A DNA stretch of 45,431 nucleotides, from contig JADLAV010000053.1 in assembly GCA_020848075.1 (NCBI GenBank), positions 1 through 45,431 on the forward strand, given 5' to 3'. The DNA comes from Burkholderiales bacterium. GTDB lineage: Bacteria > Pseudomonadota > Gammaproteobacteria > Burkholderiales > SG8-39. The position numbers were made by a program, and so were the translations under genes. The notes beneath the pieces are model-generated. The model did not search any database, was not told the origin of the DNA, and saw only the letters and a program-made list of their open reading frames with translations. Every line of letters begins with the position of its first letter. The stretch's first letter is position 1. Below are positions 35,628 through 45,329 of the stretch, one piece after another.

Positions 35628-37714
35628 ATGCCACTGGCGTCCGGCCTCTCCATTCCCGAACGGCAAGGCTCGGCAGCGCTCGCCCTGCCGGCGGGCGAGG
35701 CTGCACCGGCGGCGCGCCTCTTCGCGTCGCGCTGGCTCGCGTGGTTGATCGGGTTGACGGTGAGCGCGGCGACCCTCGGGCTGTGGGCCGCGCTGCTCGC
35801 GCAGGAGCGGGCGCAGCTCGCTCGCGCCGCCGCCATGCAGCTCGAAAGCGTGCGCAACGAAATCGCCGTGCGCATGGAATCGCGCATGCTCGCGCAGCTG
35901 CGCATGGCGCGGCGCTGGGAGATGCAGGGCGAGCCGCCGCGCGCGGAGTGGGAAGCCGATGCCGCGCAGTACATGCGCCACTACGGCGGGCTGCTGAGCT
36001 TCGCCTGGGTGGATGCGGACTTCCGGGTGCGATGGGAGGTCGGGGCGTCCGCACCGCCGGGCACGGGGATCGATCCGCGTTCCGCCGCGGTGCAGCTCGC
36101 CTGGCGCTCCGCGCTCGGGCGCGGGCAGATCGCGCTCTCGCGCGTCGTCGCGCGCGCCCCGGGCGAGAACGTCTTCTCGGTCAACGTGCCGATCTTCGGA
36201 CCGAGCGGTTTCGCCGGGCTGATCGTCGCGACGTACAGCGTGCAATCCCTCCTCGACGAGATCCTGCGCCGCGACATCGCGCACGGCTACGGCATCCGGG
36301 TCATGGAGAACGGCGCGACGATCTACCTGCGCGGAGCGACTTCGGACGAAGGCGATCCGCGGTTCAAGCAGGAGGCCGGCATCCGCCTGGCCGACACCGA
36401 CTGGCTGGTGCACGTCTGGCCGCCGCCCCCGGCGTTGGCCGCGATGCGCTCGTCGCTGCCCCAAGCGGTGCTCGCCGGAGGCCTGACGCTCGCGCTCCTG
36501 CTCGCGTTCGCGGCGCGCCTCGCGCAGGTGGCGCGCCTGCGAGCGCTGGAGACCGAGTCCGCCAACCGCGACTTGCAGCGCGAGATCGCGGAGCGCCGGC
36601 GGGCGCAGGAGCGCTTGCGCAAGCTCTCGCGCGCGGTCGAGCAGAGTCCGACCATGGTGCTCATCACCGACGCCTCGGGCGCGATCGAGTACGTCAACCC
36701 CAAGTTCACCCAGGTCACGGGCTACGGGCTCGACGAAGCGCGGGGGCGCAATCCGCGCATCCTGAAGAGCGGCCGGACGCCGCCGGCAACCTACGCGCAG
36801 TTGTGGGCGAAGATCCTCGCGGGCGCGGAGTGGCGGGGCGAGCTGTGCAACCGCAAGAAGAACGGCGACATCTACCTCGAGCACCTCGCCATTTCGCCGA
36901 TCCGCGACGAGCGCGGCGCGGTCACGCATTTCCTCGCCGAGGCGGAGGACATCACCGAGCGCAGGCGATTGCAGGAGGAAGTCGCCGCGCGCAACCGCGA
37001 GCGCGCTGAAAACCGGGCGCTTGCGGCGATGGGCCAGGCCGCGAGCATGATCGCGCACGATCTGCGCAACCCGCTCTCGACGATCAAGATGAGCCTCGGC
37101 ATCCTCGGCAAGCGCGCCGACAGCCCGCTCACCGAGGCCGAGCACGAGATCAACCGCATCGCCCTCGAGCAGGTGCGCTACATGGAGGAGGTGCTCTCCG
37201 ATCTCCTGAGCTACGCGCGCCCCGACGCGCTGCAGCCCGCATGGATCGACCTCGGCAAGCTGCTCGATGCCTCCGTGGTGCTGGCGCAGCGCGAGATCGA
37301 GGAGCGCGGCGTCCGGGTCGAGACGCGCTACGAACCCGGGCTGCCCACGCTGCACGGCGATCCCAACAAGCTGCGGCAGGCGTTCTCCAACCTGATCCTG
37401 AACGCGGTGCAGGCGACCGAGGGCGTCTCGAACAGGGCGCCCGAAGTCGTCGTATGCGCCCGCATGCTGCTCGGGCCGCAGCCGCCGCAGATCCGCGTGG
37501 AGATCCTCGACAACGGATGCGGGCTGCCAGCCGAGCTGGGCGAGCGCATTTTCGAGCCGTTCTGCACGAGCCGCGCTCGGGGCACCGGTCTCGGGCTCTC
37601 GATCGCCAAGCGCATCGTCGATCAGCACGGCGGCCAGCTTGGCCTGGGGGCCGCGCCGGGCGGCGGGACCTGTGCAGCAGTCGTCCTGTCCACCGGCCCC
37701 GTGAGGCAGGCCCA

Positions 37715-37718
<4 letters not shown>
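35628..37718 (+). CDS. PAS-domain sensor histidine kinase
   Basis: A 696-residue membrane sensor. Transmembrane helix 1 is about residues 36-57, a periplasmic sensing region of some 220 residues follows (not a family I can name; CHASE-like), and helix 2 is near 277-297. A coiled linker leads to a PAS domain (about 330-445, with NPRILKSGRTPP and a PAC tail). Then come HisKA with His477 (MIAHDLRNPLS) and an HATPase_c domain with NLILNAVQAT, DNGCGLP and GTGLGLSIAKR. ATG 35628 was chosen over an upstream TTG. The regulator gene overlaps its stop by 4 bases, so they are a cognate pair; the periplasmic part may sense the substrate of the neighbouring enzyme. Confidence 0.92.
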
Positions 37719-39118
<1,400 letters not shown>

Positions 39119-39196
39119 GCACGATCTGGGGGCGCCGCCTCGAAGCCCCGGCGCGGCACGCGCTGGCCGCACCGAAGCTTCAAAGAGCAGGTGCTG

Positions 39197-39487
39197 CTAC
39201 TTCGCCCCCTGCTGCCTGCCGGCCTGTACGCCCGCGTCGAAGGCACGCTGCTCGGCCGCGGCCCGCTGGTTGCGCTGCTGTTGCGTCAGGTAGCCGGCGC
39301 CGGCGCCGATCGCCGCACCGCCCGCGGCCCAGCCCCACTGGCCGGTAATCGCGCCCACCGCCGCGCCGGCCGCGGTGCCGATGGCGGCGCCGGACAGCGT
39401 GGCCTGCTGCGTATCGGTCATGTTGGCACAGCCGGCCGTCGCCAGCGCGAGGGCGAGCACGCCGCCGGAGATCAGTCGAGTATTCAT
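39197..39487 (-). CDS. Glycine-zipper lipoprotein
   Basis: A 96-residue small envelope protein with a lipobox (LALATAGC, Cys about residue 20) and a glycine-zipper region (GAAIGTAAGAAVGAITG, GGAAIGAGAG) typical of YMGG/SlyB-like outer-membrane lipoproteins. The tail is Gln/Arg/Ala-rich. It is 22 bases downstream of the Rap1a-like gene and convergent with the regulator gene. Confidence 0.85.
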   Translation of the reverse strand: MNTRLISGGVLALALATAGCANMTDTQQATLSGAAIGTAAGAAVGAITGQWGWAAGGAAIGAGAGYLTQQQRNQRAAAEQRAFDAGVQAGRQQGAK

Positions 39488-39509
39488 ATCGGATGTCCTT
39501 CGTTCGCGT

Positions 39510-39875
39510 TCAGTGTTTGCAGGGGTAGGTTTCGGCCGCGTAGCGGAACAGCGCGTCGATGGCGCCGTCGTTGCCGTACTGCGGCCGATCCTTCAACCAC
39601 GCCACGAAGCCGTTCGCCACCTGCGTGCGTGTCGGCGCGGGCTGCGGCGGGCAGACGAAACGGTCGGCGGCAGGCGTGCTCGCCAGGAAGTAACCGTAGG
39701 CGCCGGCGAGCACGCCGTGGCAGAAAGCCACGCTCGTGGCTGCGTTCTTGTCGTCCGCCGACGGCGAGCAGACGCGCGCGAGGTCGCTCGCGCTCTGCAG
39801 TCGGTAGTACTCCTGCGCGAGGGCCGGCGCCGACAGCGCCAGGGCCAGGCTCGCGCCGGCAAGTGCGATTCGCAT
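39510..39875 (-). CDS. Rap1a/Tai-like secreted protein
   Basis: A 121-residue exported protein from ATG 39875, signal peptide ending at ALAQ (about residue 21). The pattern of four Cys (VCSPS, AFCHGVLAGAYGYF, FVCPP, TYPC) with C-terminal YAAETYPC matches the Rap1a/Tai family. That family includes type VI secretion immunity proteins but also many stand-alone periplasmic proteins. No type VI effector is nearby, so an immunity role is not supported here. Confidence 0.75.
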   Translation of the reverse strand: MRIALAGASLALALSAPALAQEYYRLQSASDLARVCSPSADDKNAATSVAFCHGVLAGAYGYFLASTPAADRFVCPPQPAPTRTQVANGFVAWLKDRPQYGNDGAIDALFRYAAETYPCKH

Positions 39876-39927
39876 GAGAAATTCCTTTGTCGGGTTGAAA
39901 TTCACTGGGGAAGGTCTGACGCAGTCG

Positions 39928-40024
39928 TCCCCGCGAACGCGGGGATTCGGCAAGTCGCCGATCGCGCTCGATTTTCACCCCCGTTGCGAGCACTCGGGGG
40001 TGACGACCTTGCGCGGGAATGACG
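39928..40024. repeat. Composite palindromic (REP-like) element
   Basis: Two hairpins: TCCCCGCG/CGCGGGGA (39928-39945, 2-base loop) and TCACCCCCG/CGGGGGTGA (39975-40003, 11-base loop). The block ends with TTGCGCGGGAATGACG, roughly the inverse of its beginning. A related piece GGTCATCCCCGCGCAAGCGG lies at 41564-41583. This resembles dispersed extragenic repeats common in betaproteobacteria. Confidence 0.6.
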
Positions 40025-40249
40025 GACTATTGCAGAGCTTCGTGGCGATCATAACACTGGATGCCGAGCTCGTTCCTGACGGCGGCCTGAACATTCCCGC
40101 CCCGTCGCCAACGACCTCGAGACCGCGCGGGGAACCCGCCAAGGCCCGGCACTGGCGCGGGGTTCCGGGCGCTCCGACCGGCCGCTACCCTTCGGTATCG
40201 ATCGCCGACCGACCTCGGTCCCTGCCCGCAGGCTGTGACCGGCGCCCTC

Positions 40250-40282
40250 TTGCACGACACACCCTTCTTTGCGTTCGTGCAA
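40250..40282. promoter_or_regulatory. Inverted repeat TTGCACGA-N17-TCGTGCAA
   Basis: Perfect 8-base arms flank a 17-base spacer, 131 bases upstream of the L,D-transpeptidase start used here. The right arm lies in TTCGTGCAATT, also found at 32746-32756 in the Nxr-like control region. It may be an operator; the protein is unknown. Confidence 0.4.
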
Positions 40283-40412
40283 TTTCTCCCACAAAATACG
40301 CGCGACAAGGATCCTTCGGGCGCCGCCACGAACGCGGGCGAGATGATGCAACTGCTGGTTTTCGGATGACATGGCTGGAACCGCTTTCGATCATCGCGCC
40401 GGCGGCGCGCTC

Positions 40413-41543
40413 ATGCGCGCGCTGATCACCGGCGTCGCGGTGGCCGTGATCGGCCTGGGTACCTTCTGGTCGCACGCGCGGGCCGATGCGCCAGCCGCAC
40501 CTACTCTCACGGCCGACGCGCAGTCGGCCCTCGCGACGCTCACCCCCGGTGCGTCGCCACGCGACACCGTGAATGCCATCGATAGTGCGATCGCCCTGAT
40601 GCCGGCGGTTGGGCGGCAGGCCGCGCCACGTCCGTTCAGTCAGCCCGAACCGATCCGGCAGGAACTGCGCTTCGGGATGGCGTCGCGGCTGATTCGCGAA
40701 TTGCAGATCCGGCTGCGTCACGCGAAGTACCTTGCGATTCTCGATGCCGACAACAGGTTCGGCATGCAGACCCGGGCGGCGGTCGTCAAATTCCAGCAGG
40801 AGAACGGCATACGGGCCACCGGGATCGTCGATCAGAAGACATGGGATGCGCTGCTGCCCAAGTCTCACCACCCGACCGAGGCGGAGCTCAGCAACATCGA
40901 CGTCGGTCCATGGTTCACGGGGCCGAAGCACCGGGGGTACATGATGGAGCTGCAGCACCGCCTCAACCAGATCGGGCTCTACCAAGGCCCGGTCGACGGC
41001 GCATTCGATGCGCCCACCCGAGAGGCCATCGGAGCCTTCCGCGCGAGGATCGGCCTGCCGGCCGCCGAGATCATGGACGAGCGGACGTGGGCGAACCTGA
41101 TCCGCGTCACTCGCAATCCCCGCTACGCCGAATTGTTCGACGCGCCTCCGGCGAGCGCCCTGACGCAAGAGCTCGATCCGCGCTGCGCAGCCGGCCGGGT
41201 GGTCTGCATCTCCAAGGAGCAGAGAAGGATGTCGTACGTGGTCGACGGCAAGGTGCGTTTCACCCGCGAGGCACGGTTCTCCCGGCCCGGCTACGACAGC
41301 CCCGTTGGCGCCTTCCGCGTCTGGTACATGAACCGCGATACCATTTCGACGATCTTCGGTGAGCGCACCCCGATGCCGTACGCCATCTTCTACACCGGCA
41401 ACGTCGCGATCCATTTCTCCGACGACTTCGCCGAGAAGGGCTACGAGAGCGGCTCCCACGGCTGCAGCCAGCTGAAGGACTACCAAGTCGCCATGTGGCT
41501 CTACGAGCAGATCAAGGTCGGGGACCGGGTCGTGGTCTATTAG
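40413..41543 (+). CDS. L,D-transpeptidase with peptidoglycan-binding domains
   Basis: An exported enzyme of 376 residues from ATG 40413, whose signal peptide (MRALITGVAVAVIGLGTFW...) ends near ADA. The in-frame ATG at 40371 would add 14 residues before it. Two PG_binding_1-like repeats follow (LQIRLRHAKYLAILDAD ... FGMQTRAAVVKFQQENG, and LQHRLNQIGLYQGPVDGAFD). The C-terminal YkuD domain has His in VAIHFSDDF and catalytic Cys351 in SHGCSQL. It should act on peptidoglycan in the periplasm, forming 3-3 cross-links or editing stems. It is unrelated in layout to the short L,D-transpeptidase at 6920. Confidence 0.9.
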   Translation: MRALITGVAVAVIGLGTFWSHARADAPAAPTLTADAQSALATLTPGASPRDTVNAIDSAIALMPAVGRQAAPRPFSQPEPIRQELRFGMASRLIRELQIRLRHAKYLAILDADNRFGMQTRAAVVKFQQENGIRATGIVDQKTWDALLPKSHHPTEAELSNIDVGPWFTGPKHRGYMMELQHRLNQIGLYQGPVDGAFDAPTREAIGAFRARIGLPAAEIMDERTWANLIRVTRNPRYAELFDAPPASALTQELDPRCAAGRVVCISKEQRRMSYVVDGKVRFTREARFSRPGYDSPVGAFRVWYMNRDTISTIFGERTPMPYAIFYTGNVAIHFSDDFAEKGYESGSHGCSQLKDYQVAMWLYEQIKVGDRVVVY

Positions 41544-42040
41544 CCCTGACGCAGGTCTGGTTCGGTCATCCCCGCGCAAGCGGCGGCGCCGGGACGATCA
41601 GTACTCGATGCGCCGCACCTCGACCTCGGGCAGTGACGTGCTCACCAGCACGCGCGCCGTGCGAACGCTCGGCCAGCGTCTCGCCCGTATCCCGGTCGCG
41701 CCTCAGTTCCTCGACAACATCCTGGATCGCCGCCGAATGGCGGCGTCGCCGCACGTAGCCGGCGACGCGCTTGGCGGCTGCCCAGGAACTGGAGCGCGCT
41801 CGCGCTCGACGGTGCCGCACGGCTTGCGGTGGATCCGCCGAATCTCGAACTCCAGTTACTCGCGCTGATCGTCGCAACCTGCTGCCCGCCCCGCGGCGCG
41901 AGTACCCTGCCTGCGGCGTGAATGCCGCGTCCGCCGCCGCCCCGGGCTGGCGCCATCAGGACGGCTGGCCTACCATGAATGGCGGTCGCCCCCCTGCGAC
42001 CGCGCCGTGTGTCAATGCTCTGCTCGAAAGGAGAGTTCGA
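41544..42040. other. 497-base gap with possible gene remnant
   Basis: No intact gene is recognised. A palindromic repeat copy lies at 41564-41583. On the minus strand two frames carry protein-like pieces that do not join: one with SAAIQDVVEELRRDRDTGET and another ending LVSTSLPEVEVRRIEY before a stop at 41598-41600. This may be a decayed or frameshifted gene. The last part holds the Shine-Dalgarno (AAAGGAG) of the next gene. Confidence 0.35.
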
Positions 42041-43516
42041 ATGTCCAATGGTGATCCTCTGCGCGTCGGGATGACGCAGCCGCCCGACAACCGAGCGACT
42101 TCTGCAACCATGCTGGTCCACAACGGCAGCCCCTTCGGCACGCAGACCAGCGCGTTCTGGGTACAGCGCTTGGGCGCGCCGGCCGGCAGCGCGGCGATCC
42201 GAGGCGACAATTTTTCGACCGGTCTTGACTCGACCGGGACGAAAGCTGGCGTACTGGGCATGGCGCCGGCCTCTCCGCAGGCGGTTGGCGTGCTCGGGGC
42301 AACGAGCGGACCACCGAATCTGTTCTGGGGCGAAACAGGCGTCCTGGGTGTCACGAATTCGTTCGGTGTTGTCGGCCGAGCGCTGACCGGCGTGATCCTC
42401 GACGACGACAATCAATTCGTGAGCGCCACCGGCGTGGTCGGCCAATGCAACGACGGGGTCGGGGTGCATGGCGTCGCCACGACGGGCTGGGGTGTCATCG
42501 GGCAGAGCAACTCGCGCACGGGCGTTGCAGGCCGCTCGGCGTCGGGCGCGGGTGTCGAGGCCCGCTCTCAGCAGGGCGATGCCCTTGTGGCGTCCACGCA
42601 AACCGGGGTCGGTGTGCTGGCCGATTCGGTGCGCAACAGCGCAGTGCTGGGTCGCTCGCGTGATGCAACGGCCATTGAAGGCGTCACCAAGCAAGGGCTG
42701 GCCGGTGTGCATGGGCAAGCGGACCGGATGTATGGGGTGTGGGGTACCTCCGTCCAGGGTATCGGCGTAATGGGCGTCTCGCCGACGAACGCGCTCGTGG
42801 GCCGCTCTACGGGCAGCGCCGGCGCTGCGATCGGCGTGGTGGGCAGCTGCGACGCCGGGCAAGGCGTAATGGGCGACTCGGTCTCGGGCATTGGCGTCGG
42901 CGGCCGATCGCTGCGCGGCTGGGCCGGCTACTTCGGAGGCAACGTGGTCGTGCGCGGCGGCTTCTATGTCGTCGGAGGCCCCAAGGCCGCAGCGGTCAAA
43001 CACGCCGACGGCACCCTCCGTTCGCTGTTTTGCGTCGAAAGCCCCGAGAGTTACTTCGAGGATTTTGGTGAGATCACCTTCGCGAAGGCATCCGTCACCG
43101 TCAAGCTCGACAAGGACTTCGCGTCCCTGATCAAGCGCAACCGCTACCAGGTCTTCCTCTCGTGCTACGGCCCCGAATCGCTGTACGTGCGCAGGCGCGG
43201 TCCCGACAGCTTCGAGATCGCGCGTGTCGACGAGCGTGCCGGCGCGATGCTGCGCAAGGTGCGCGTCGGGTACCGGATCGTCGCGCGGCGTGCCGATGTG
43301 AAGGCCGAGCGTTTGCCTAGGATCAAGGTCGCGCCGATGGTCGCGGCGGTCACGAAGCTCGAGCCACCCAAAATTAAACAGGTGAAAAGTGGCAAGAATG
43401 CCGTCGCGGTGAGCGCGCCGGAAGTGCTGCCGAGAGCGCCCAAGATCCCGTCGGTGGACCTGAAGGCACTGGCGCAGGCGAGACCGAAGGGCGCGGCGGC
43501 GAAGCGCAAACGCTGA
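42041..43516 (+). CDS. GVxG-repeat protein with conserved C-terminal domain (function unknown)
   Basis: A 491-residue protein starting at ATG 42041 with a good Shine-Dalgarno 8-13 bases upstream. Residues about 65-300 are built of short repeats around G-V-x-G (GVLGMA, GVVGRA, GVIGQS, GVAGRS, GVWGTS, GVMGVS, GVVGSC, GVGGRS), as in beta-solenoid or fibre-like surface proteins. From about residue 305 a separate domain (HADGTLRSLFCVESPESYFE, then beta-rich sequence to YRIVARRADVKAERLPRI) is shared by many such repeat proteins. The tail is Lys/Pro/Ala-rich and very basic. No signal peptide is visible. It precedes the lanthipeptide-like gene by 369 bases. Confidence 0.8.
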   Translation: MSNGDPLRVGMTQPPDNRATSATMLVHNGSPFGTQTSAFWVQRLGAPAGSAAIRGDNFSTGLDSTGTKAGVLGMAPASPQAVGVLGATSGPPNLFWGETGVLGVTNSFGVVGRALTGVILDDDNQFVSATGVVGQCNDGVGVHGVATTGWGVIGQSNSRTGVAGRSASGAGVEARSQQGDALVASTQTGVGVLADSVRNSAVLGRSRDATAIEGVTKQGLAGVHGQADRMYGVWGTSVQGIGVMGVSPTNALVGRSTGSAGAAIGVVGSCDAGQGVMGDSVSGIGVGGRSLRGWAGYFGGNVVVRGGFYVVGGPKAAAVKHADGTLRSLFCVESPESYFEDFGEITFAKASVTVKLDKDFASLIKRNRYQVFLSCYGPESLYVRRRGPDSFEIARVDERAGAMLRKVRVGYRIVARRADVKAERLPRIKVAPMVAAVTKLEPPKIKQVKSGKNAVAVSAPEVLPRAPKIPSVDLKALAQARPKGAAAKRKR

Positions 43517-43885
43517 TCGGCCGAGACGGAGGTTTCCAGCCGCCCTGCTTTGGACTTTGCCAAGCTACCCCGCTACTGCTGCGAGAGGCGGATTGACTGT
43601 TCACGCCCGAGCGGCTGCTCGGCTGTCTGCCGGCCGACTGTCGGGGGTGCGGAAGAGCGTCGGTCGGATGAACAGGACTGGCAGATTTTTCTGCGGACCA
43701 TTTCCTCCAGCGCGTCGCGTGCATCTGCTAGCATGACGTCGCCAGACGAGCGGCAGTCTCGACTCGGTGAGGCGGGACTGCGGGAATTCATTGCGAGCGG
43801 GAAACCGATGGCCGGCCAGCGAGCGAGGGCGCATCGATGGTCGTCATTTTCGACTGAATCGTCACCAACGATAGGAGAGATTGCC
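43517..43885. other. 369-base gap upstream of the peptide gene
   Basis: No convincing gene. The frame of the downstream peptide is open back through most of the gap, with an in-frame ATG at 43734, but the sequence there is not protein-like and the strong ribosome site lies just before 43886. The gap should hold the promoter of the peptide gene; base composition is visibly lower in GC than the flanking genes. Confidence 0.5.
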
Positions 43886-44041
43886 ATGCCAGAAACGAAG
43901 ACCACGTTTGGTTCGCTCACCCTGCATAAAGACACCATCGTTCGGCTCGATTCGCGTGACAACGAGGCAAGGCCCCAGAAGGACACGAAGGGTCAGTGCC
44001 CGGCCACGACCCAGAGCAAGGTAACGGCGCACTGCTGCTGA
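43886..44041 (+). CDS. Candidate class I lanthipeptide precursor (51 residues)
   Basis: A short gene with a clear Shine-Dalgarno (ATAGGAGAG, about 8 bases before ATG 43886). The leader contains FGSLTLHKDTIVRLDSRD, which fits the L-x-L-x-K-x-T-[IL]-x-x-L motif of the NCBI class I lanthipeptide leader families. The C-terminal part after residue 30 is Thr/Ser/Cys-rich and ends KGQCPATTQSKVTAHCC, giving three Cys and several Thr/Ser for thioether rings. There is no GG cleavage site. No LanB, LanC, protease or exporter gene is in the window, so it would be an orphan or modified in trans. A perfect hairpin follows 7 bases after the stop. Motif match by eye only. Confidence 0.6.
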   Translation: MPETKTTFGSLTLHKDTIVRLDSRDNEARPQKDTKGQCPATTQSKVTAHCC

Positions 44042-44048
44042 CCGATAT

Positions 44049-44072
44049 GCCTGGCCGCTTCGGCGGCCAGGC
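44049..44072 (+). terminator. Hairpin after the lanthipeptide-like gene
   Basis: A perfect 10-bp stem (GCCTGGCCGC / GCGGCCAGGC) with a TTCG tetraloop, starting 7 bases after the stop codon. No T-run follows, so it may end transcription with help or protect the 3' end of a short mRNA. Confidence 0.6.
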
Positions 44073-44287
44073 GAGTAGCCGGTTGCAACGACCGGTTCGG
44101 GATTCGTCCGTCGTTGTGAGGCAGGGGTTTAGGCTTCCAGATTCTCGGGAGTGAAGTGCCCAGGCTGCGGGCGCGGAAGGACCGGGTCCGCACCGTGGCG
44201 TCGGGGGTAACGAGCGCCTGCGCCACCTCCTCCACGCCCATTTCCCCGACCGCGCGCGCCGAACGGCCGAGACAGACAGGGCGAACG

Positions 44288-44312
44288 CGCGGACGCCGGT
44301 GCGGCGTCCGCG
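44288..44312 (-). terminator. Hairpin after the glycine-rich protein gene
   Basis: A perfect 10-bp stem (CGCGGACGCC / GGCGTCCGCG) with a 5-base loop, just past the stop of the minus-strand gene at 44317. No T-run. The stretch from 44073 to here contains nothing else I recognise. Confidence 0.5.
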
Positions 44313-44316
44313 GCAC

Positions 44317-44907
44317 TCACTCGCCGCAGAGCAGCCGCATCCGCCGTTCGGCGATAGCGAATTCCTCGTCGGTGTTCGCCGCGAGCACCTGTTCCTTGGC
44401 CTGCTCGCAGGCATTGGCCTGCCGCGTGTCGGCGGGTCGCGCTGCCGGCGGCGGTGCGGCCTTGGCGGGCGCGGCCTGCGCGCGCGGCGCGCAGCGGCTG
44501 TCGGGCACCAGCCGGATGTTCGCGAACTGTCCCTGCTCGACGGCGACGCAGTCGCCGACGCGCTTGCCGGCCTGGTCGGAAACGATGCGGACCGTGGTCA
44601 TGCCGTCGACCAGCACCGTGTACTCGAAGGCCTGCGACCGCCCGGCCAACGTGCCCACGCCGCGGCCGGCGGCCGCGCCGCCGATCCCGCGCAGCGCGCG
44701 GTTGCTTCCCGACTGTCCGCTGCCCGAGAGGACGCCAATGCCACCACCGACGAGCGTGCCGACATTTCTCGCGGTGCTGTCGGTGACAGTGGCCATCTGC
44801 ACGTTGGTGATACGCCCGTACTGCACGCGGACTTGCGCGTGTGCGGCCTCGGCAAGGCCAAGCACGGCAGCAACTGCCAGCGCAACACCTCCAAACCTTC
44901 GAATCAT
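44317..44907 (-). CDS. Glycine-rich exported protein (SlyB/glycine-zipper-like)
   Basis: A 196-residue protein with a signal peptide (FGGVALAVAAVLGLAEAAHA, about residue 24). A SlyB-like core follows: VRVQYGRITNVQMATV, then the glycine-zipper segment NVGTLVGGGIGVLSGSG, then FEYTVLVDGMTTVRIVSDQA. The lipobox Cys of SlyB is absent, so it would be periplasmic or outer-membrane without a lipid anchor. A Pro/Ala linker separates a C-terminal helix with paired Cys (NACEQAKEQVLAANTDEEFA ... LLCGE). Stand-alone transcription is likely. Confidence 0.75.
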   Translation of the reverse strand: MIRRFGGVALAVAAVLGLAEAAHAQVRVQYGRITNVQMATVTDSTARNVGTLVGGGIGVLSGSGQSGSNRALRGIGGAAAGRGVGTLAGRSQAFEYTVLVDGMTTVRIVSDQAGKRVGDCVAVEQGQFANIRLVPDSRCAPRAQAAPAKAAPPPAARPADTRQANACEQAKEQVLAANTDEEFAIAERRMRLLCGE

Positions 44908-45007
44908 CGCCTTTCTCCTATCGGGTCGAGCCCAAGACCTGCGAGCCGGTCGGGCGACATCGGCACACGGTGCCGATCTGTAACGAGACCCCGCCCGGTG
45001 AGGGGCG

Positions 45008-45290
45008 CTACTTTACCACGCCCTTTTTCCTCGCGTCGACGATCACGTCGGCGAACCGAATCGGCACTTGCGCCCACCTCGTCCTCGAAGACCCACGCAG
45101 CAGGCGGATCGGCAATCTCTGCTCTGCCAACCCTTGGTGCTGAGGCCGTCGGCGCTGGCCCGCGACAGCACGCTCGCGACGATGCGGTCGCAGCGTGCGC
45201 CGTCGAAGGCGAAGCCATCGCCCAGCGCGGCATCGACGTGGCTGGCAAGGCCCTCGTGCAGACTCGAAATTCCCGCGCCCGCGGATAACA
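45008..45290 (-). pseudogene. Probable frameshifted gene remnant
   Basis: Within the 422-base gap 44908-45329 the minus strand shows protein-like pieces in three frames that would read on from each other. They are LHEGLASHVDAALGDGFAFD through LSRASADGLSTKGWQ, then RAEIADPPAAWVFEDEVG, then QVPIRFADVIVDARKKGVVK before a stop at 45010-45008. Two frame changes within about 120 bases suggest decay or assembly errors. I do not recognise the family. The rest of the gap shows nothing. Confidence 0.3.
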
Positions 45291-45329
45291 TGGTTCCTTC
45301 CCGATGGACGCCACGGCAGGAGGCGCTCG

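Larger units (their letters stand above)
39876..40412. other. 537-base non-coding gap with palindromic elements
   Basis: I see no convincing gene here. It holds the promoter side of the Rap1a-like gene, a composite palindromic element (39928-40024), and a long inverted repeat at 40250-40282. The rest shows no codon pattern. The upstream alternative start of the next gene (ATG 40371) would shorten the gap. Confidence 0.6.

Noticed and set aside
39510-39875. Type VI secretion immunity gene
   Set aside because: The Rap1a/Tai pattern fits, but no effector, VgrG, Hcp or PAAR gene is adjacent, and stand-alone members are common.
43734-43885. N-terminal extension of the lanthipeptide-like peptide from an upstream ATG
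   Set aside because: The extension is not leader-like and the strong Shine-Dalgarno is placed for ATG 43886.
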